Assembly (NCBI RefSeq): GCF_003751605.1
Contig: NZ_RJVJ01000001.1
Span: 2,976,001 to 3,040,000, forward strand
DNA: 64,000 nucleotides
Source of the DNA: Kitasatospora cineracea
Lineage (GTDB): Bacteria > Actinomycetota > Actinomycetes > Streptomycetales > Streptomycetaceae
Direction of reading: 5' to 3'
Shown here: one piece after another, positions 50,910 to 59,333 of the stretch
How the letters are laid out: each line of letters starts with the position of its first letter
How positions within the stretch are numbered: position 1 is the first letter of the stretch
Notes under the pieces: model-generated
Told to the model about the DNA's origin: nothing
Databases searched by the model: none
Seen by the model: only the letters and a program-made list of their open reading frames with translations
Translations under genes and position numbers: made by a program

Positions 50910-52229
50910 ATGACCGCTGTGTCGCACCCGCCGCTGCGGATCGCCCTGCTGTCCTACCGCGGCGACCCGTTCTGCGGCGGCCAGGGCGTGTACGTGCGCC
51001 ACCTGTCGCGCGAACTGGCCCGGCTCGGCCACCACGTCGACGTGATCGGCGCCCAGCCGTACCCGGTGCTCGACCGGGTCGAGGGCCCCGGCAGCGTCCG
51101 GCTGGTCGAACTGCCCAGCCTCGACCTGTACCGCGCCGACGACCCGTTCCGCACCCCCGCGGCCGGCGAGTTCCGCGGCCCGGTGGACCTGCTGGAGTAC
51201 GCGGTGATGCGCACCGGCGGCTTCCCCGAGCCGCTGACCTTCTCGCTGCGCGCCCGCGCCTTCCTGGCCCGGCACAAGGGCCGCTACGACGTCGTGCACG
51301 ACAACCAGACCCTCGGCTACGGCCTGCTCGGCCTGGCCCGGCACGGCTTCCCGCTGGTCACCACCGTGCACCACCCGGTCACCGTGGACCGGCAGTTGGA
51401 GCTCGCCGCGGCCCGCACCCGGCTGGAGCGGCTCGGCAAGCGCCGCTGGTACGCCTTCACCCGGATGCAGCGCCGGGTCGCCGCCCGGCTGCCGCACGTC
51501 ATCACCGTCTCGGAGAGCTCGAAGGCCGAGATCGCCGAGCAGCTCGGCGCCGCGCCCGGCGCCGTCTCGGTCGTCCCGATCGGCGCCGACACCCGGCTGT
51601 GGTCGCCGTCCGACGCGGTCGCCCGCGTCCCGGGCCGGATCGTCACCACCTCCAGCGCCGACGTCCCGCTCAAGGGCCTGGTGCACCTGGTCGAGGCGCT
51701 CGCCAAGGTCCGCACCGAACGCGACGCGCACCTGGTGGTGGTCGGCAAGCCGCAGAAGGAGGACGGGCCGGTCACCGAGGCGGTGCGCCGCTTCGGGCTG
51801 GAGGAGCACATCGAGTTCCGCACCGGCCTGAGCGACGCCGCGCTCGTCGACCTGTACCGCTCCGCCGAGGCCGCCTGCGTCCCCTCGCTGTACGAGGGCT
51901 TCTCGCTGCCCGCCGCCGAGGCGATGGCCACCGCCACCCCGCTGGTCGCCACCACCGGCGGCGCCATCCCCGAGGTGGCCGGACCGGACGGCGAGACCTG
52001 CCTGGCGGTGCCGCCCGGCGACCCGGGCGCGCTGGCCGCCGCGCTCGGCCGGCTGCTGGACGACCCCGCGCTGCGCGAACGGCTCGGCGCCGCCGGGCGC
52101 GAGCGGGTGCTGGCCCGGTTCACCTGGGCCCGGGCCGCCGAACTCACCGTCGAGCGCTACCGGGCCGCGATCGCCACCGGCGCCGGCGCCCCCGCCCGTT
52201 CCGGCCCCGGCTGGCGCTACGTCGGCTGA
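50910..52229 (+). CDS. GT4 family glycosyltransferase
   Basis: 439 aa from ATG 50910. A GT-B fold enzyme: LLSYRGDPFCGGQGVYVRHL at the N-terminus (retaining GT4 glycine loop), HHVDVIGAQPYPVL, TTVHHPVTVDRQLE, HVITVSESSKAEIAEQLGAA, VVPIGADTRLWSP and the EX7E motif region PSLYEGFSLPAAEAMATATP. It probably transfers an activated sugar to a lipid or polymer acceptor. It heads a three-gene operon with a SAM methyltransferase and an alpha-alpha-barrel protein. An upstream in-frame ATG (50838) would overlap the promoter region. Confidence 0.9.
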   Translation: MTAVSHPPLRIALLSYRGDPFCGGQGVYVRHLSRELARLGHHVDVIGAQPYPVLDRVEGPGSVRLVELPSLDLYRADDPFRTPAAGEFRGPVDLLEYAVMRTGGFPEPLTFSLRARAFLARHKGRYDVVHDNQTLGYGLLGLARHGFPLVTTVHHPVTVDRQLELAAARTRLERLGKRRWYAFTRMQRRVAARLPHVITVSESSKAEIAEQLGAAPGAVSVVPIGADTRLWSPSDAVARVPGRIVTTSSADVPLKGLVHLVEALAKVRTERDAHLVVVGKPQKEDGPVTEAVRRFGLEEHIEFRTGLSDAALVDLYRSAEAACVPSLYEGFSLPAAEAMATATPLVATTGGAIPEVAGPDGETCLAVPPGDPGALAAALGRLLDDPALRERLGAAGRERVLARFTWARAAELTVERYRAAIATGAGAPARSGPGWRYVG

Positions 52230-52279
52230 CGGTCCGTCAACCCCCTGGTACCACCCCCTTCGTGAATGGGAGCCCCGCA

Positions 52280-53074
52280 GTGCTGACCGTCGACTTCTCC
52301 CGCTTCCCGCTCGCCCCCGGCGACCGGGTGCTCGACCTGGGCTGCGGCGGCGGCCGGCACGCGTTCGAGTGCTACCGGCGCGGCGCCAACGTGGTCGCCC
52401 TGGACCGGAACGCCGAGGAGATCGCCGAGGTCCGCAAGTGGTTCGCCGCCATGGAGGAGGCCGGCGAGGCCCCCGCCGGGGCCAGCGCCACCGCCATGGA
52501 GGGCGACGCGCTGAACCTGCCGTTCGACGACGACACCTTCGACAAGATCATCATCTCCGAGGTGATGGAGCACATCCCCGACGACAAGGGCGTCCTCGCC
52601 GAGATGGTCCGGGTCCTCAAGCCCGGCGGCCTGCTCGCCGTCACCGTGCCCCGCTACCTGCCCGAGAAGATCTGCTGGGCGCTGTCCGACGAGTACCACG
52701 AGGTCGAGGGCGGCCACATCCGGATCTACAAGGGCGACGAACTCGTCGGCAAGGTCCGCGAGGCCGGTCTCACCCCGTACGGCAGCCACCACGCGCACGC
52801 CCTGCACTCCCCGTACTGGTGGATCAAGTGCGCGGTCGGCGTCGACAACGACAAGGCGCTGCCGGTGCGCGCCTACCACCAGCTGCTGGTCTGGGACATC
52901 GTCGGCACCCCCGTCGTCTCCACCCTCACCAAGGCCGCCGAGAAGGCCCTCAACCCGCTGCTCGGCAAGTCCTTCGTGGTCTACGCCAGCAAGCCCCGCA
53001 AGGCCGACGAGCCCCGCAAGGCCGACGAGCCCCGCAAGGCCGGCGAGCCGTACGGGCCCGGGGCCGGCGCGTGA
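52280..53074 (+). CDS. Class I SAM-dependent methyltransferase
   Basis: 264 aa from GTG 52280 (GGGAG 7 bases upstream). SAM motifs are complete: VLDLGCGGGRHAFECYRRGA (motif I), VVALDRN, EGDALNLPFDDDTFDKIIIS (motif II/III), MVRVLKPGGLLAVTVPRYLP. A HIRIYKGDELVGKVREAGL segment follows as in UbiE/Methyltransf_11 members. The C-terminus holds three near-identical PRKA(D/G)E units coded by an 18-bp tandem repeat, an unstable tail. The stop overlaps the next start (GTGA). Substrate unknown, perhaps a glycosylated lipid from the upstream GT4. Confidence 0.9.
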   Translation: MLTVDFSRFPLAPGDRVLDLGCGGGRHAFECYRRGANVVALDRNAEEIAEVRKWFAAMEEAGEAPAGASATAMEGDALNLPFDDDTFDKIIISEVMEHIPDDKGVLAEMVRVLKPGGLLAVTVPRYLPEKICWALSDEYHEVEGGHIRIYKGDELVGKVREAGLTPYGSHHAHALHSPYWWIKCAVGVDNDKALPVRAYHQLLVWDIVGTPVVSTLTKAAEKALNPLLGKSFVVYASKPRKADEPRKADEPRKAGEPYGPGAGA

Positions 53075-54150
53075 CCGCCGCCGTCCCCGCCGCCCTGCTG
53101 CTGGACGGCGTCCTGGACGCCGCCCAGGCCGCCGACACCGTGCGCTCGATCCTCGCGCACCAGCAGCCCGACGGCGCGATCCCCTGGTTCCACGGCGGCC
53201 ACCTCGACCCCTGGGACCACACCGAGGCCGCCATGGCCCTCGACACCGCCGGCGAGCACGCCGCCGCCGAAGCCGCCTACCAGTGGCTCACCGACCGGCA
53301 GAACCCCGACGGCTCCTGGTACGCCGCCTACGCCTACGGACAGCCCGGCACCGCCGACGGCACCGCCACCGACCTCGCCCGCGAGACCAACTTCTGCGCG
53401 TACGTCGCCGTCGGCGCCTGGCACCACCACCTGTCCACCGGCGACGACCGCTTCCTGGAACGGATCTGGCCCACCGTCAGCCGCGCCCTCGACCACACCG
53501 TCCGGCTCAGCCTCCCCGGCGGCGCCATCGCCTGGCGCCAGGACGAGGACGGCACCGCCGCCACCGAGGCGCTGCTCACCGGCTCCTGCTCGATCCTGCA
53601 CGCCCTGCGCTGCGGACTCGCCGTCGCCGACCACCTCGACCGGCCGCAACCCGACTGGGAACTCGCCGCCGGCCTCCTCCAGCACGCCGTCGCCCGCCAC
53701 CCCGAGCGGTTCCTCGACAAGGACCGCTACTCCATGGACTGGTACTACCCCGTCCTCGGCACCGCCCTGCGCGGCGAGGACGCCACCCGCCGGCTCGCCG
53801 CCGACTGGGACCGCTTCGTCGTCCCCGGCCTCGGCGTCCGCTGCGTCAGCGACCGCCCCTGGGTCACCGGCGGCGAGAGCGCCGAACTCGCCCTCGCCCT
53901 GTGGGCCGCCGGACAGTCCGACCGGGCCGTCGAGATCCTCCGCTGGATCCAGCACCTGCGGCACGAGGACGGCTCCTACTGGACCGGCTACGTCTACGAG
54001 GACCGCGCCATCTGGCCCGAGGAACGCACCACCTGGACCGCCGGCGCCCTGCTGCTCGCCGTCGCCGCCCTCGGCGGCGACCACGCCACCGTCAGCGTCT
54101 TCGGCGGCGAGCACCTGCCGGCGGGGCTGACGGTCAACGACTGCTGCTAG
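53071..54150 (+). CDS. Alpha-alpha-barrel (prenyltransferase/cyclase-fold) protein, third gene of GT4 operon
   Basis: 359 aa from GTG 53071. Repeated helix pairs with GQ-type motifs: LAHQQPDGAIPWFHGGHLDP, WLTDRQNPDGSWYAAYAYGQ, NFCAYVAVGAWHHHLST, and WIQHLRHEDGSYWTGYVYED. The catalytic DXDD/DCTAE motifs of squalene-hopene cyclases are not seen. The family is often called prenyltransferase, but glycoside-processing (6-hairpin) activity fits the GT4 context equally well. The TAG stop lies in the CTAG at the left edge of a MITE, so the native C-terminus may have been changed by the insertion. Confidence 0.8.
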   Translation: MTAAVPAALLLDGVLDAAQAADTVRSILAHQQPDGAIPWFHGGHLDPWDHTEAAMALDTAGEHAAAEAAYQWLTDRQNPDGSWYAAYAYGQPGTADGTATDLARETNFCAYVAVGAWHHHLSTGDDRFLERIWPTVSRALDHTVRLSLPGGAIAWRQDEDGTAATEALLTGSCSILHALRCGLAVADHLDRPQPDWELAAGLLQHAVARHPERFLDKDRYSMDWYYPVLGTALRGEDATRRLAADWDRFVVPGLGVRCVSDRPWVTGGESAELALALWAAGQSDRAVEILRWIQHLRHEDGSYWTGYVYEDRAIWPEERTTWTAGALLLAVAALGGDHATVSVFGGEHLPAGLTVNDCC

Positions 54151-54313
54151 GGCCCGTCTTCAAACCCCCGCCTGCCCCACGACGCCTGGCACGCCCTCTC
54201 GCCGCACCGGGCGAAAGGCCAAGTACATCCAGTACGAGGCCTTCCACCCGGCACGCCGAGAGCACGCACCAGACGCCGCAGGGTTGCGACGGGGGTTTGA
54301 AGACGGGCCCTAG
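54147..54313. mobile_element. MITE-like element with 24-bp perfect terminal inverted repeats
   Basis: CTAGGGCCCGTCTTCAAACC (first 20 of 24 bases, from 54147) is repeated in inverse at 54290-54313. The whole ~167 bp folds into a long imperfect hairpin (for example GACGCCTGGCACGCCCTCTC near 54191 against the complementary GAGAGCACGCACCAGACGCC near 54260), with an inner AAGGCC/AGGCCTT stem. No gene inside. It lies directly after the stop of the barrel-protein gene and against the IS481 element. Target duplication is probably CTAG, though its palindromy makes it ambiguous. Confidence 0.8.
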
Positions 54314-55263
54314 GTGTTCTGTCCTGTGAGGTTGGGGACGCGGCTGGCGGGTGGTTGGCCTGCGAGTGCGGTGTGTCCGCGGTGGTGATTGTAGGTGTGG
54401 AGCCAGGCGGGGTAGGCGTCTCGGCGTTCCTGTTCGGTGCGGTAGGGCTTGGCGTAGGCCCATTCGTCGAGCAGGGTGCGGTTGAAGCGTTCGACCTTGC
54501 CGTTGGTCTGGGGCCGGTAGGGCCGGGTGCGCTTGTGGGTGGTCCCGGTCCGGGCCAGGGCGTTGCGCCAGGGGTGGGACTTGTAGCAGGAGCCGTTGTC
54601 GGTCAGGACGCGCCGGACAGTGATGCCGGCCTGGGCGAAGAACTCGTGTGCTCGGGTCCAGAACGCGGCGGCGGTGTCCTTGCGCTCGTCGGGCAGGATC
54701 TCGCTGTAGGCCAGGCGGGAGTGGTCGTCGACGGCGTTGTGCAGGTAGCTGTAGCCGGCCCCGGCACGGGTCTTGCGCCCGGCCGCGCGTCCGAGGGTCT
54801 TGTGGCCTCCGCCGTCGGGGATGTTGCCGAGCTTTTTGATGTCGACGTGGACCAACTCGCCCGGCGCGTGGTGCTCGTAGCGTCGGATCACTCGGCCGGT
54901 TGCCCGGTCGAGGTGGTTCAGGCGGGCAAGCCGGTAGCGGGTCAGCACGCGGTGCACGGTGGCCGGGTTCAACCGCAGCAGGTAGGCGATGCGGGCTGGT
55001 CCCCATCTTCGCAGGACGCGGACCTTGATGATGCGCCGCTCGGTACGGGTCGGGGTCCGGCGCGGGCTGTGGTGCGGGCGGCTGGAAAGGTCGCTCATGC
55101 CGGCCTCTCCGAGGGCGCGGTAGCGGTCGGCCCAGCGCTTGGCCGTGGTCGGCGAGACCTGGAAGCGCTCGGCGGCCCGGCGAAGCGGCCAGCCGTCCTC
55201 GACCACGCACCGGGCCAGACGCAGGCGGCCGGTCTCGGTCAGCGGTGCATTAGAGTGCGGCAT
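54310..55263 (-). CDS. IS481 family transposase
   Basis: 317 aa from ATG 55263. N-terminal HTH (RCVVEDGWPLRRAAERFQVS, PTTAKRWADRYRALGEAG), a second HTH (WGPARIAYLLRLNPATVHRV), then the rve integrase core with DDE residues: first Asp in LVHVDIKKLG, second in VLTDNGSCYKS, Glu in NGKVERFNRTL. The product ends GQNT, and its TAG stop (54312-54310) lies in the CCTAGG target duplication rather than inside the element. It reads as a full-length, probably active enzyme. Confidence 0.95.
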   Translation of the reverse strand: MPHSNAPLTETGRLRLARCVVEDGWPLRRAAERFQVSPTTAKRWADRYRALGEAGMSDLSSRPHHSPRRTPTRTERRIIKVRVLRRWGPARIAYLLRLNPATVHRVLTRYRLARLNHLDRATGRVIRRYEHHAPGELVHVDIKKLGNIPDGGGHKTLGRAAGRKTRAGAGYSYLHNAVDDHSRLAYSEILPDERKDTAAAFWTRAHEFFAQAGITVRRVLTDNGSCYKSHPWRNALARTGTTHKRTRPYRPQTNGKVERFNRTLLDEWAYAKPYRTEQERRDAYPAWLHTYNHHRGHTALAGQPPASRVPNLTGQNT

Positions 55264-55378
55264 GAGGGCCTTTCTGGTCGCCGGGTAGATGTCGCAATCC
55301 ACACCGAGCCAGAAGGCCCTCACTCATTTCAAGATCACCACGCCGTGACCCCTGTCACCAACCTCCGTGGTCAGAACA
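54315..55378. mobile_element. IS481 family insertion sequence, 1064 bp
   Basis: The ends are TGTTCTGTCCTGTGAGGTTG (left) and, on the other strand, TGTTCTGACCACGGAGGTTG (right), imperfect terminal inverted repeats. The flanks CCTAGG at 54309-54314 and 55379-55384 are a 6-bp duplication of type NCTAGN, the target described for IS481. The element carries one complete transposase gene on the minus strand and appears intact. It inserted at the right edge of the MITE. Confidence 0.9.
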
Positions 55379-55451
55379 CCTAGGCCCTGCCCGGCAGGAT
55401 CGGCCGGGCAGCGCCTGGGCGCTCCGGCGGCGGGCCGGGGCCGTACGTGCG

Positions 55452-55498
55452 GAAAGGTCCGCCCGGGGAGGGGAGTTCCCTCGCCGGGCGGACCTTTC
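55452..55498. terminator. Terminator downstream of the 55576 gene
   Basis: GAAAGGTCCGCCCGG (55452-55466) pairs perfectly with CCGGGCGGACCTTTC (55484-55498), a 15-bp stem with an inner GGGGA/TCCC extension. Confidence 0.8.
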
Positions 55499-55518
55499 GG
55501 GCGGATGCCTTCCGCTGC

Positions 55519-55537
55519 GCGCAGTTCCCCGCGCCCC
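55519..55537 (+). repeat. Streptomycete intergenic motif GCGCAGTTCCCCGCGCCCC
   Basis: This 19-base string is, from memory, one of the commonest dispersed intergenic sequences in Streptomyces genomes. It is followed by a short GGATGCACGCTGCGCGTGCC hairpin. Function unknown. Confidence 0.5.
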
Positions 55538-55575
55538 CGGATGCACGCTGCGCGTGCCTCCGGGGCGGGCGGGTG

Positions 55576-56565
55576 TCAGCCGCGCTGGATGCCGTTGGTG
55601 TCGCTCAGGACGCCGTGGGTGCCGTCCGGGAGCTGGGCGACCAGGGCGGTGCCGCGCTGGTCGACGGCCAGGTACCAGGTGCCGGGGACGAGCTCGCCGA
55701 CCGGCGGGGCGGCCGGGTTGTCCTTGTTGCCGAGCTGGCGGACCGCCGGGACGGCGAACCAGAACGGGGCGAACGGGGCCGCGGCCTGCGCCGGGACCTG
55801 GTCCTGGATCGCGGGCTGCACCGCGGTCGGCGCCGGGGCGGCCTGCGCGGCGGCCGGAGCCGGGGCGGCCTGCTGCTGCTGGACGGGCTGCGGGTAGCCG
55901 TAGCCGCCCTGCGCCTGCTGCGGGGCCTGCTGGCCGAACGGGGCGGCCGCGCCCTGCTGCTCGGGCTGCTGCTGCTGGCCGGGGAACGGCGGCTGCTGCT
56001 GGCCGCCCGGGTACCCGTACGCGCCGGGCGCGCCCGGCTGCTGCTGGGCGCCGTACGGCGGGAACTGCTGCGGAGCACCGGCGCCCGGGCCGGCCGGACC
56101 GGCCAGCGGGGCCTGCAGGGCGGGCACCAGCGGGCCGGCGATCACGGCGGCGGCCATCGCCAGCAGCGAGACCAGGCCCAGCCAGGCGCCCGCCCCGATG
56201 CCGAAGCTGATGGTGCTCACGCCCGTGTCGGTGTTGCCGCCCAGCGACCACAGCGCGCCCCACAGGGCGATCACGACGGCGGCGGTGCCCCACTGGTCCA
56301 GCCGCAGGCCGATGATCTCCTTGTTGCCCAGCGTCGCCTTCTGGAAGCGGAACAGCAGGATCAGCACGGCCCCGATGATGCCCAGCAGGAAGACCGACGG
56401 GAGCACCGGGAAGAAGCCCGACTCCCAGGCGTTGGCCGAAGCGCTGCTGCCGCGGCAGAACGACCCGCAGTCCAGGCTCCGGTAGGGCAGGAAGGACGAA
56501 ATCAGGAGCAATACGGCCGCACCGGCGACGGCGGCGTCTCCCCTGGTGAGAGCGCGCAGATTCAC
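55576..56565 (-). CDS. Membrane protein with Gln/Pro-rich cytoplasmic tail
   Basis: 329 aa from GTG 56565 (GAGGGGA 7 bases upstream; an ATG at 56580 is the alternative). Four hydrophobic helices in residues 1-150 (DAAVAGAAVLLLISSFLPYR, FPVLPSVFLLGIIGAVLILL, QWGTAAVVIALWGALWSLGG, GAWLGLVSLLAMAAAVIAGP) with CGSFCRG in the first external loop. Then ~130 residues rich in Gln/Pro/Ala/Gly/Tyr and a C-terminal ~55-residue conserved part ending GVLSDTNGIQRG. It resembles DUF5336-type actinobacterial proteins. Function unknown. Confidence 0.75.
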   Translation of the reverse strand: MNLRALTRGDAAVAGAAVLLLISSFLPYRSLDCGSFCRGSSASANAWESGFFPVLPSVFLLGIIGAVLILLFRFQKATLGNKEIIGLRLDQWGTAAVVIALWGALWSLGGNTDTGVSTISFGIGAGAWLGLVSLLAMAAAVIAGPLVPALQAPLAGPAGPGAGAPQQFPPYGAQQQPGAPGAYGYPGGQQQPPFPGQQQQPEQQGAAAPFGQQAPQQAQGGYGYPQPVQQQQAAPAPAAAQAAPAPTAVQPAIQDQVPAQAAAPFAPFWFAVPAVRQLGNKDNPAAPPVGELVPGTWYLAVDQRGTALVAQLPDGTHGVLSDTNGIQRG

Positions 56566-56770
56566 TGACGTTCCCCTCATTGGTGTAGTCGTGGTCGGCG
56601 GGCGGTTGACCGGGCCCCCGTGGTACCGGGTCGGTACGACGGGGCAAAAGCCTAGAGCCAACGTGACGCCGCGTGCACGGCGCCCTCGGGATCCGCACCG
56701 AATCGGTACCGAAGGAGAGCGCCGGAAAGCAGGGTGGTGCAGGGGTGGGACGGTGGGCGGGCGCGGTGGC

Positions 56771-57796
56771 TCACCCGGTGAGATAGCTGGTCAGGGCGTC
56801 GGCGAGGGACTGCGCGGCGAGCTGGCGCCACTGCGGGTCGGACATCCGCCCGGCGTCGCCCGAGTTGCGCATGTTGCCGCACTCGATGAAGACCTTCGGT
56901 ACCTTCGAGAGGTTGAGTCCGCCGAGGTCGGTGCGGGTGTCCAGGCCCTCCTTGCCGATGTAGCTCGCGTACGGCTCGCCGGTGCCCGCCTTGAAGGCGT
57001 CGCGCAGCAGCACGCCCAGCCGGTGCGACGGGTCGACGATCGGGGCGGTGTCGGCCGCGCCGTCGACCACCCGGCCCGGCACGATCACGTGGAAGCCGGA
57101 GCCGGAGGACGGTGCGCCGTCCCCGTGCACCGACACCGCCGCGTCGGCCTTCGCGTCGTTGCCGATCCCGGCGCGCTCGTCGATGCACGGGCCCCAGGGG
57201 CGGTCGCCGTCCTGGGTGAGCACCACCTTCGCGCCCCGGTCCTGGAGGATCTGCCGGGCCCGGTGCACCACGTCCAGGGTGAACTCGGCCTCCGGGTAGC
57301 CGGCGTTGGTCTCGGTGCCGGTGGTGTCGCACTCCTTGCGGCTGTTGCCGATGTCCACCTTGCGGTTGATCTCGGTGGCGTGCTTCGCGTTGCCCGGGTT
57401 GTGCCCCGGATCGAGCAGCACCGTCCGGCCGTCCAGCGGCCGCGGCGCGCCCTCCGCCGGGGCCGCCGGGGCCCCGGCGGCGGAAGCGGGCGGGGCCGCC
57501 GCCGCGGACTGCGCGGGCGCCCCGGCGTCCGGCGCGGCCGGGGACCCGGCCGCCTGGTCGGCGTCCACCCGGTCGCCCTCCGCGTAGCGCGGCGAGTGCG
57601 TGGCGGAGGCGTGCCCGGAGACGTCCCGGGAACTGTTGGCCACCGCCTGCCACCCCAGCCAGCCGATCAGGCAGACCGGCAGCACCACCGCCGCCGCCTT
57701 CGCGGCCGGCCGCCAGCGCGCGGCCGGGCCGCCGTCCGGGGCGTACGGCTCCCGGTGGTCGGGTTCGTCGTGGTGCGGGGCGGTACGGCCAGTCAC
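56771..57796 (-). CDS. N-acetylmuramoyl-L-alanine amidase (Amidase_3)
   Basis: 341 aa from GTG 57796 (GAGGAACAC upstream). One N-terminal TM (AAAVVLPVCLIGWLGWQAV), an Ala/Pro/Gly-rich stalk, then a zinc amidase domain: VLLDPGHNPGNAKHATEINR (first His; Glu ligand), AEFTLDVVHRARQILQDRGA, AVSVHGDGAPSSGSG (second His) and VPKVFIECGNMRN (catalytic Glu). It cleaves the bond between muramic acid and stem peptide in the wall. It follows the 57804 gene by 7 bp in the same direction, so both are probably co-expressed. Confidence 0.9.
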   Translation of the reverse strand: MTGRTAPHHDEPDHREPYAPDGGPAARWRPAAKAAAVVLPVCLIGWLGWQAVANSSRDVSGHASATHSPRYAEGDRVDADQAAGSPAAPDAGAPAQSAAAAPPASAAGAPAAPAEGAPRPLDGRTVLLDPGHNPGNAKHATEINRKVDIGNSRKECDTTGTETNAGYPEAEFTLDVVHRARQILQDRGAKVVLTQDGDRPWGPCIDERAGIGNDAKADAAVSVHGDGAPSSGSGFHVIVPGRVVDGAADTAPIVDPSHRLGVLLRDAFKAGTGEPYASYIGKEGLDTRTDLGGLNLSKVPKVFIECGNMRNSGDAGRMSDPQWRQLAAQSLADALTSYLTG

Positions 57797-57803
57797 GTGT
57801 TCC

Positions 57804-59123
57804 TCAGATCCTGTCCCCCGTACGGGGCGTCAGCCCGTACGCCTGGGCGATCGGTTTCCACTTCGCGGCGAAGTCCTGCTTGGCCTGGGTGGCCTTCGGG
57901 TTGAGGTCGTTGGCGCGGACCAGGTCCGCGGTGCTGGGGACCTGGTTGTTGGCGCAGCCCTTGTCGGAGACGGTGCGCGCCCAGGCCGCGTAGGCCCGGT
58001 CGATGTCCGCCGAGGTCTGCCAGGCGGTCTTCAGCGCGGCCACCGCGGCGTCGCCGCCCGGCAGGCTGTCGGTCTTCAGCGCGGCCAGCTCGGCCAGCAG
58101 CGAGTCGCGCTGCGCGGCGCCCGCGTCGAACACCTTCGCGGCGCTGTCCACCTCCGCCTTCACCGGGCAGCTGCGCACCTTCGCCACCGCGTTGCCGATC
58201 GGGGCCTTCGCGTTCTCGCCCTCGCTCAGCAGCGCGTCCAGCGCCTGCGCCTGGGCCTGCGCCTGCGGGCCCGCCGACGGCGAACCGGAGGCCGACGCCG
58301 ACGGGGAGGCGGACCTGGACGGGGCCGCGGAGGCCGCGGGCGAACCGTCCTGGCTGCCGCCGCCCGACCCCACGCTGTTCGAACCCGGCTGCACGGCGGT
58401 CGGGTTGGCGTCCTTCGCCGCCGGGCCGTCGGTCGAACCGCTGTTCTGCACCGCCCACACCACGGCCCCGCCGATCACCAGCACCAGCACCGCGGCGGCA
58501 CCGATCAGCAGCGGGGTGCGGCGGCGGCGCGGATCGTCCTGGTAGTCGAACTGCGGCTCCTGGTAGCCGCCGAACTGCGGCTGCGGCTGCCCGCCGAACG
58601 TCTGGTTCCCGCCGTACGAGGGCCCGCCGTAGGAGGGGCCGCCGGCGGGCGGCGGCGGGGTGAACTGCTGCGGGGGCCCGCCGAAGGGCTGCCCGCCGAA
58701 GCTCTGGTTCCCACCGAAGGAGGGACCGCCGGCCGGGGGCGGGGTGAAGCCCTGCTGCTGCGGCGGGAACTGCTGCTGTTGCTGCGGCGGCGGACCGGGC
58801 GGGAACTGCTGCTGCTGGTACGGGGGTTGGGGCTGCCCGCCGAAGGTCTGCGGCGGCGGACCGGGCGGGAACTGCTGCTGCGGCGCGGGCGCCTGCGGCT
58901 GGGCCTGCGGGGCTTGCTGCTGCGGCGGCGGTTCGGCCTGCGGCGGCTGCTGGGCGGCGGGCGGGGGGACGGGCGCGGCCGGGATCGGCGGCAGCGGGAT
59001 CGCGGTGGTGGGCGGGCCCGCCGCGGCCGGGTCGTCCGCCACCGGGCGGCGGACCCAGCCGCCCGCGCCGTTGTTCGCGGTCGGGTCCCAGACCGCCCTC
59101 GCGGTGCCGCCCTGTTCCGTCAT
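57804..59123 (-). CDS. Pro/Gln/Gly-rich single-TM protein
   Basis: 439 aa from ATG 59123. The first ~200 residues are low complexity (PPQAEPPPQQQAPQAQPQ, repeats of QQQFPPGPPPQ and GGPSYGGPSYGGNQTFGG), cytoplasmic; a TM follows (TPLLIGAAAVLVLVIGGAVV) near residue 205; outside is a Ser/Ala stalk and a ~150-residue helical domain with two Cys (KVRSCPVKAEVDSAAKVFDA, VSDKGCANNQVPS). No family is recognised. Precedes the wall amidase by 7 bp, hinting at an envelope role. Confidence 0.75.
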   Translation of the reverse strand: MTEQGGTARAVWDPTANNGAGGWVRRPVADDPAAAGPPTTAIPLPPIPAAPVPPPAAQQPPQAEPPPQQQAPQAQPQAPAPQQQFPPGPPPQTFGGQPQPPYQQQQFPPGPPPQQQQQFPPQQQGFTPPPAGGPSFGGNQSFGGQPFGGPPQQFTPPPPAGGPSYGGPSYGGNQTFGGQPQPQFGGYQEPQFDYQDDPRRRRTPLLIGAAAVLVLVIGGAVVWAVQNSGSTDGPAAKDANPTAVQPGSNSVGSGGGSQDGSPAASAAPSRSASPSASASGSPSAGPQAQAQAQALDALLSEGENAKAPIGNAVAKVRSCPVKAEVDSAAKVFDAGAAQRDSLLAELAALKTDSLPGGDAAVAALKTAWQTSADIDRAYAAWARTVSDKGCANNQVPSTADLVRANDLNPKATQAKQDFAAKWKPIAQAYGLTPRTGDRI

Positions 59124-59333
59124 GCCCTGTCCTCGCCCCCACTGAACCGGTCCCGCACCGGTGGCCGGTGCCGTGCTCCGAACGGGCCGCTCCCCGAACG
59201 GATCGTTCGTCGTCTGCCGCCGACACCGTACCGGCCGCCGGTGGGGCCGGTCACGGCGGATCGGCAACGCGTCGTGGTGGGGACGACGCCCCAGCAGCGG
59301 TGATCGTTCCCGTCCCGGGCCGGAAATCCGCAG

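Noticed and set aside
53071..54150. Terpene or squalene-hopene cyclase
   Set aside because: No DXDD, DDXXD or QW-repeat set is visible; only the general alpha-alpha-barrel pattern is.
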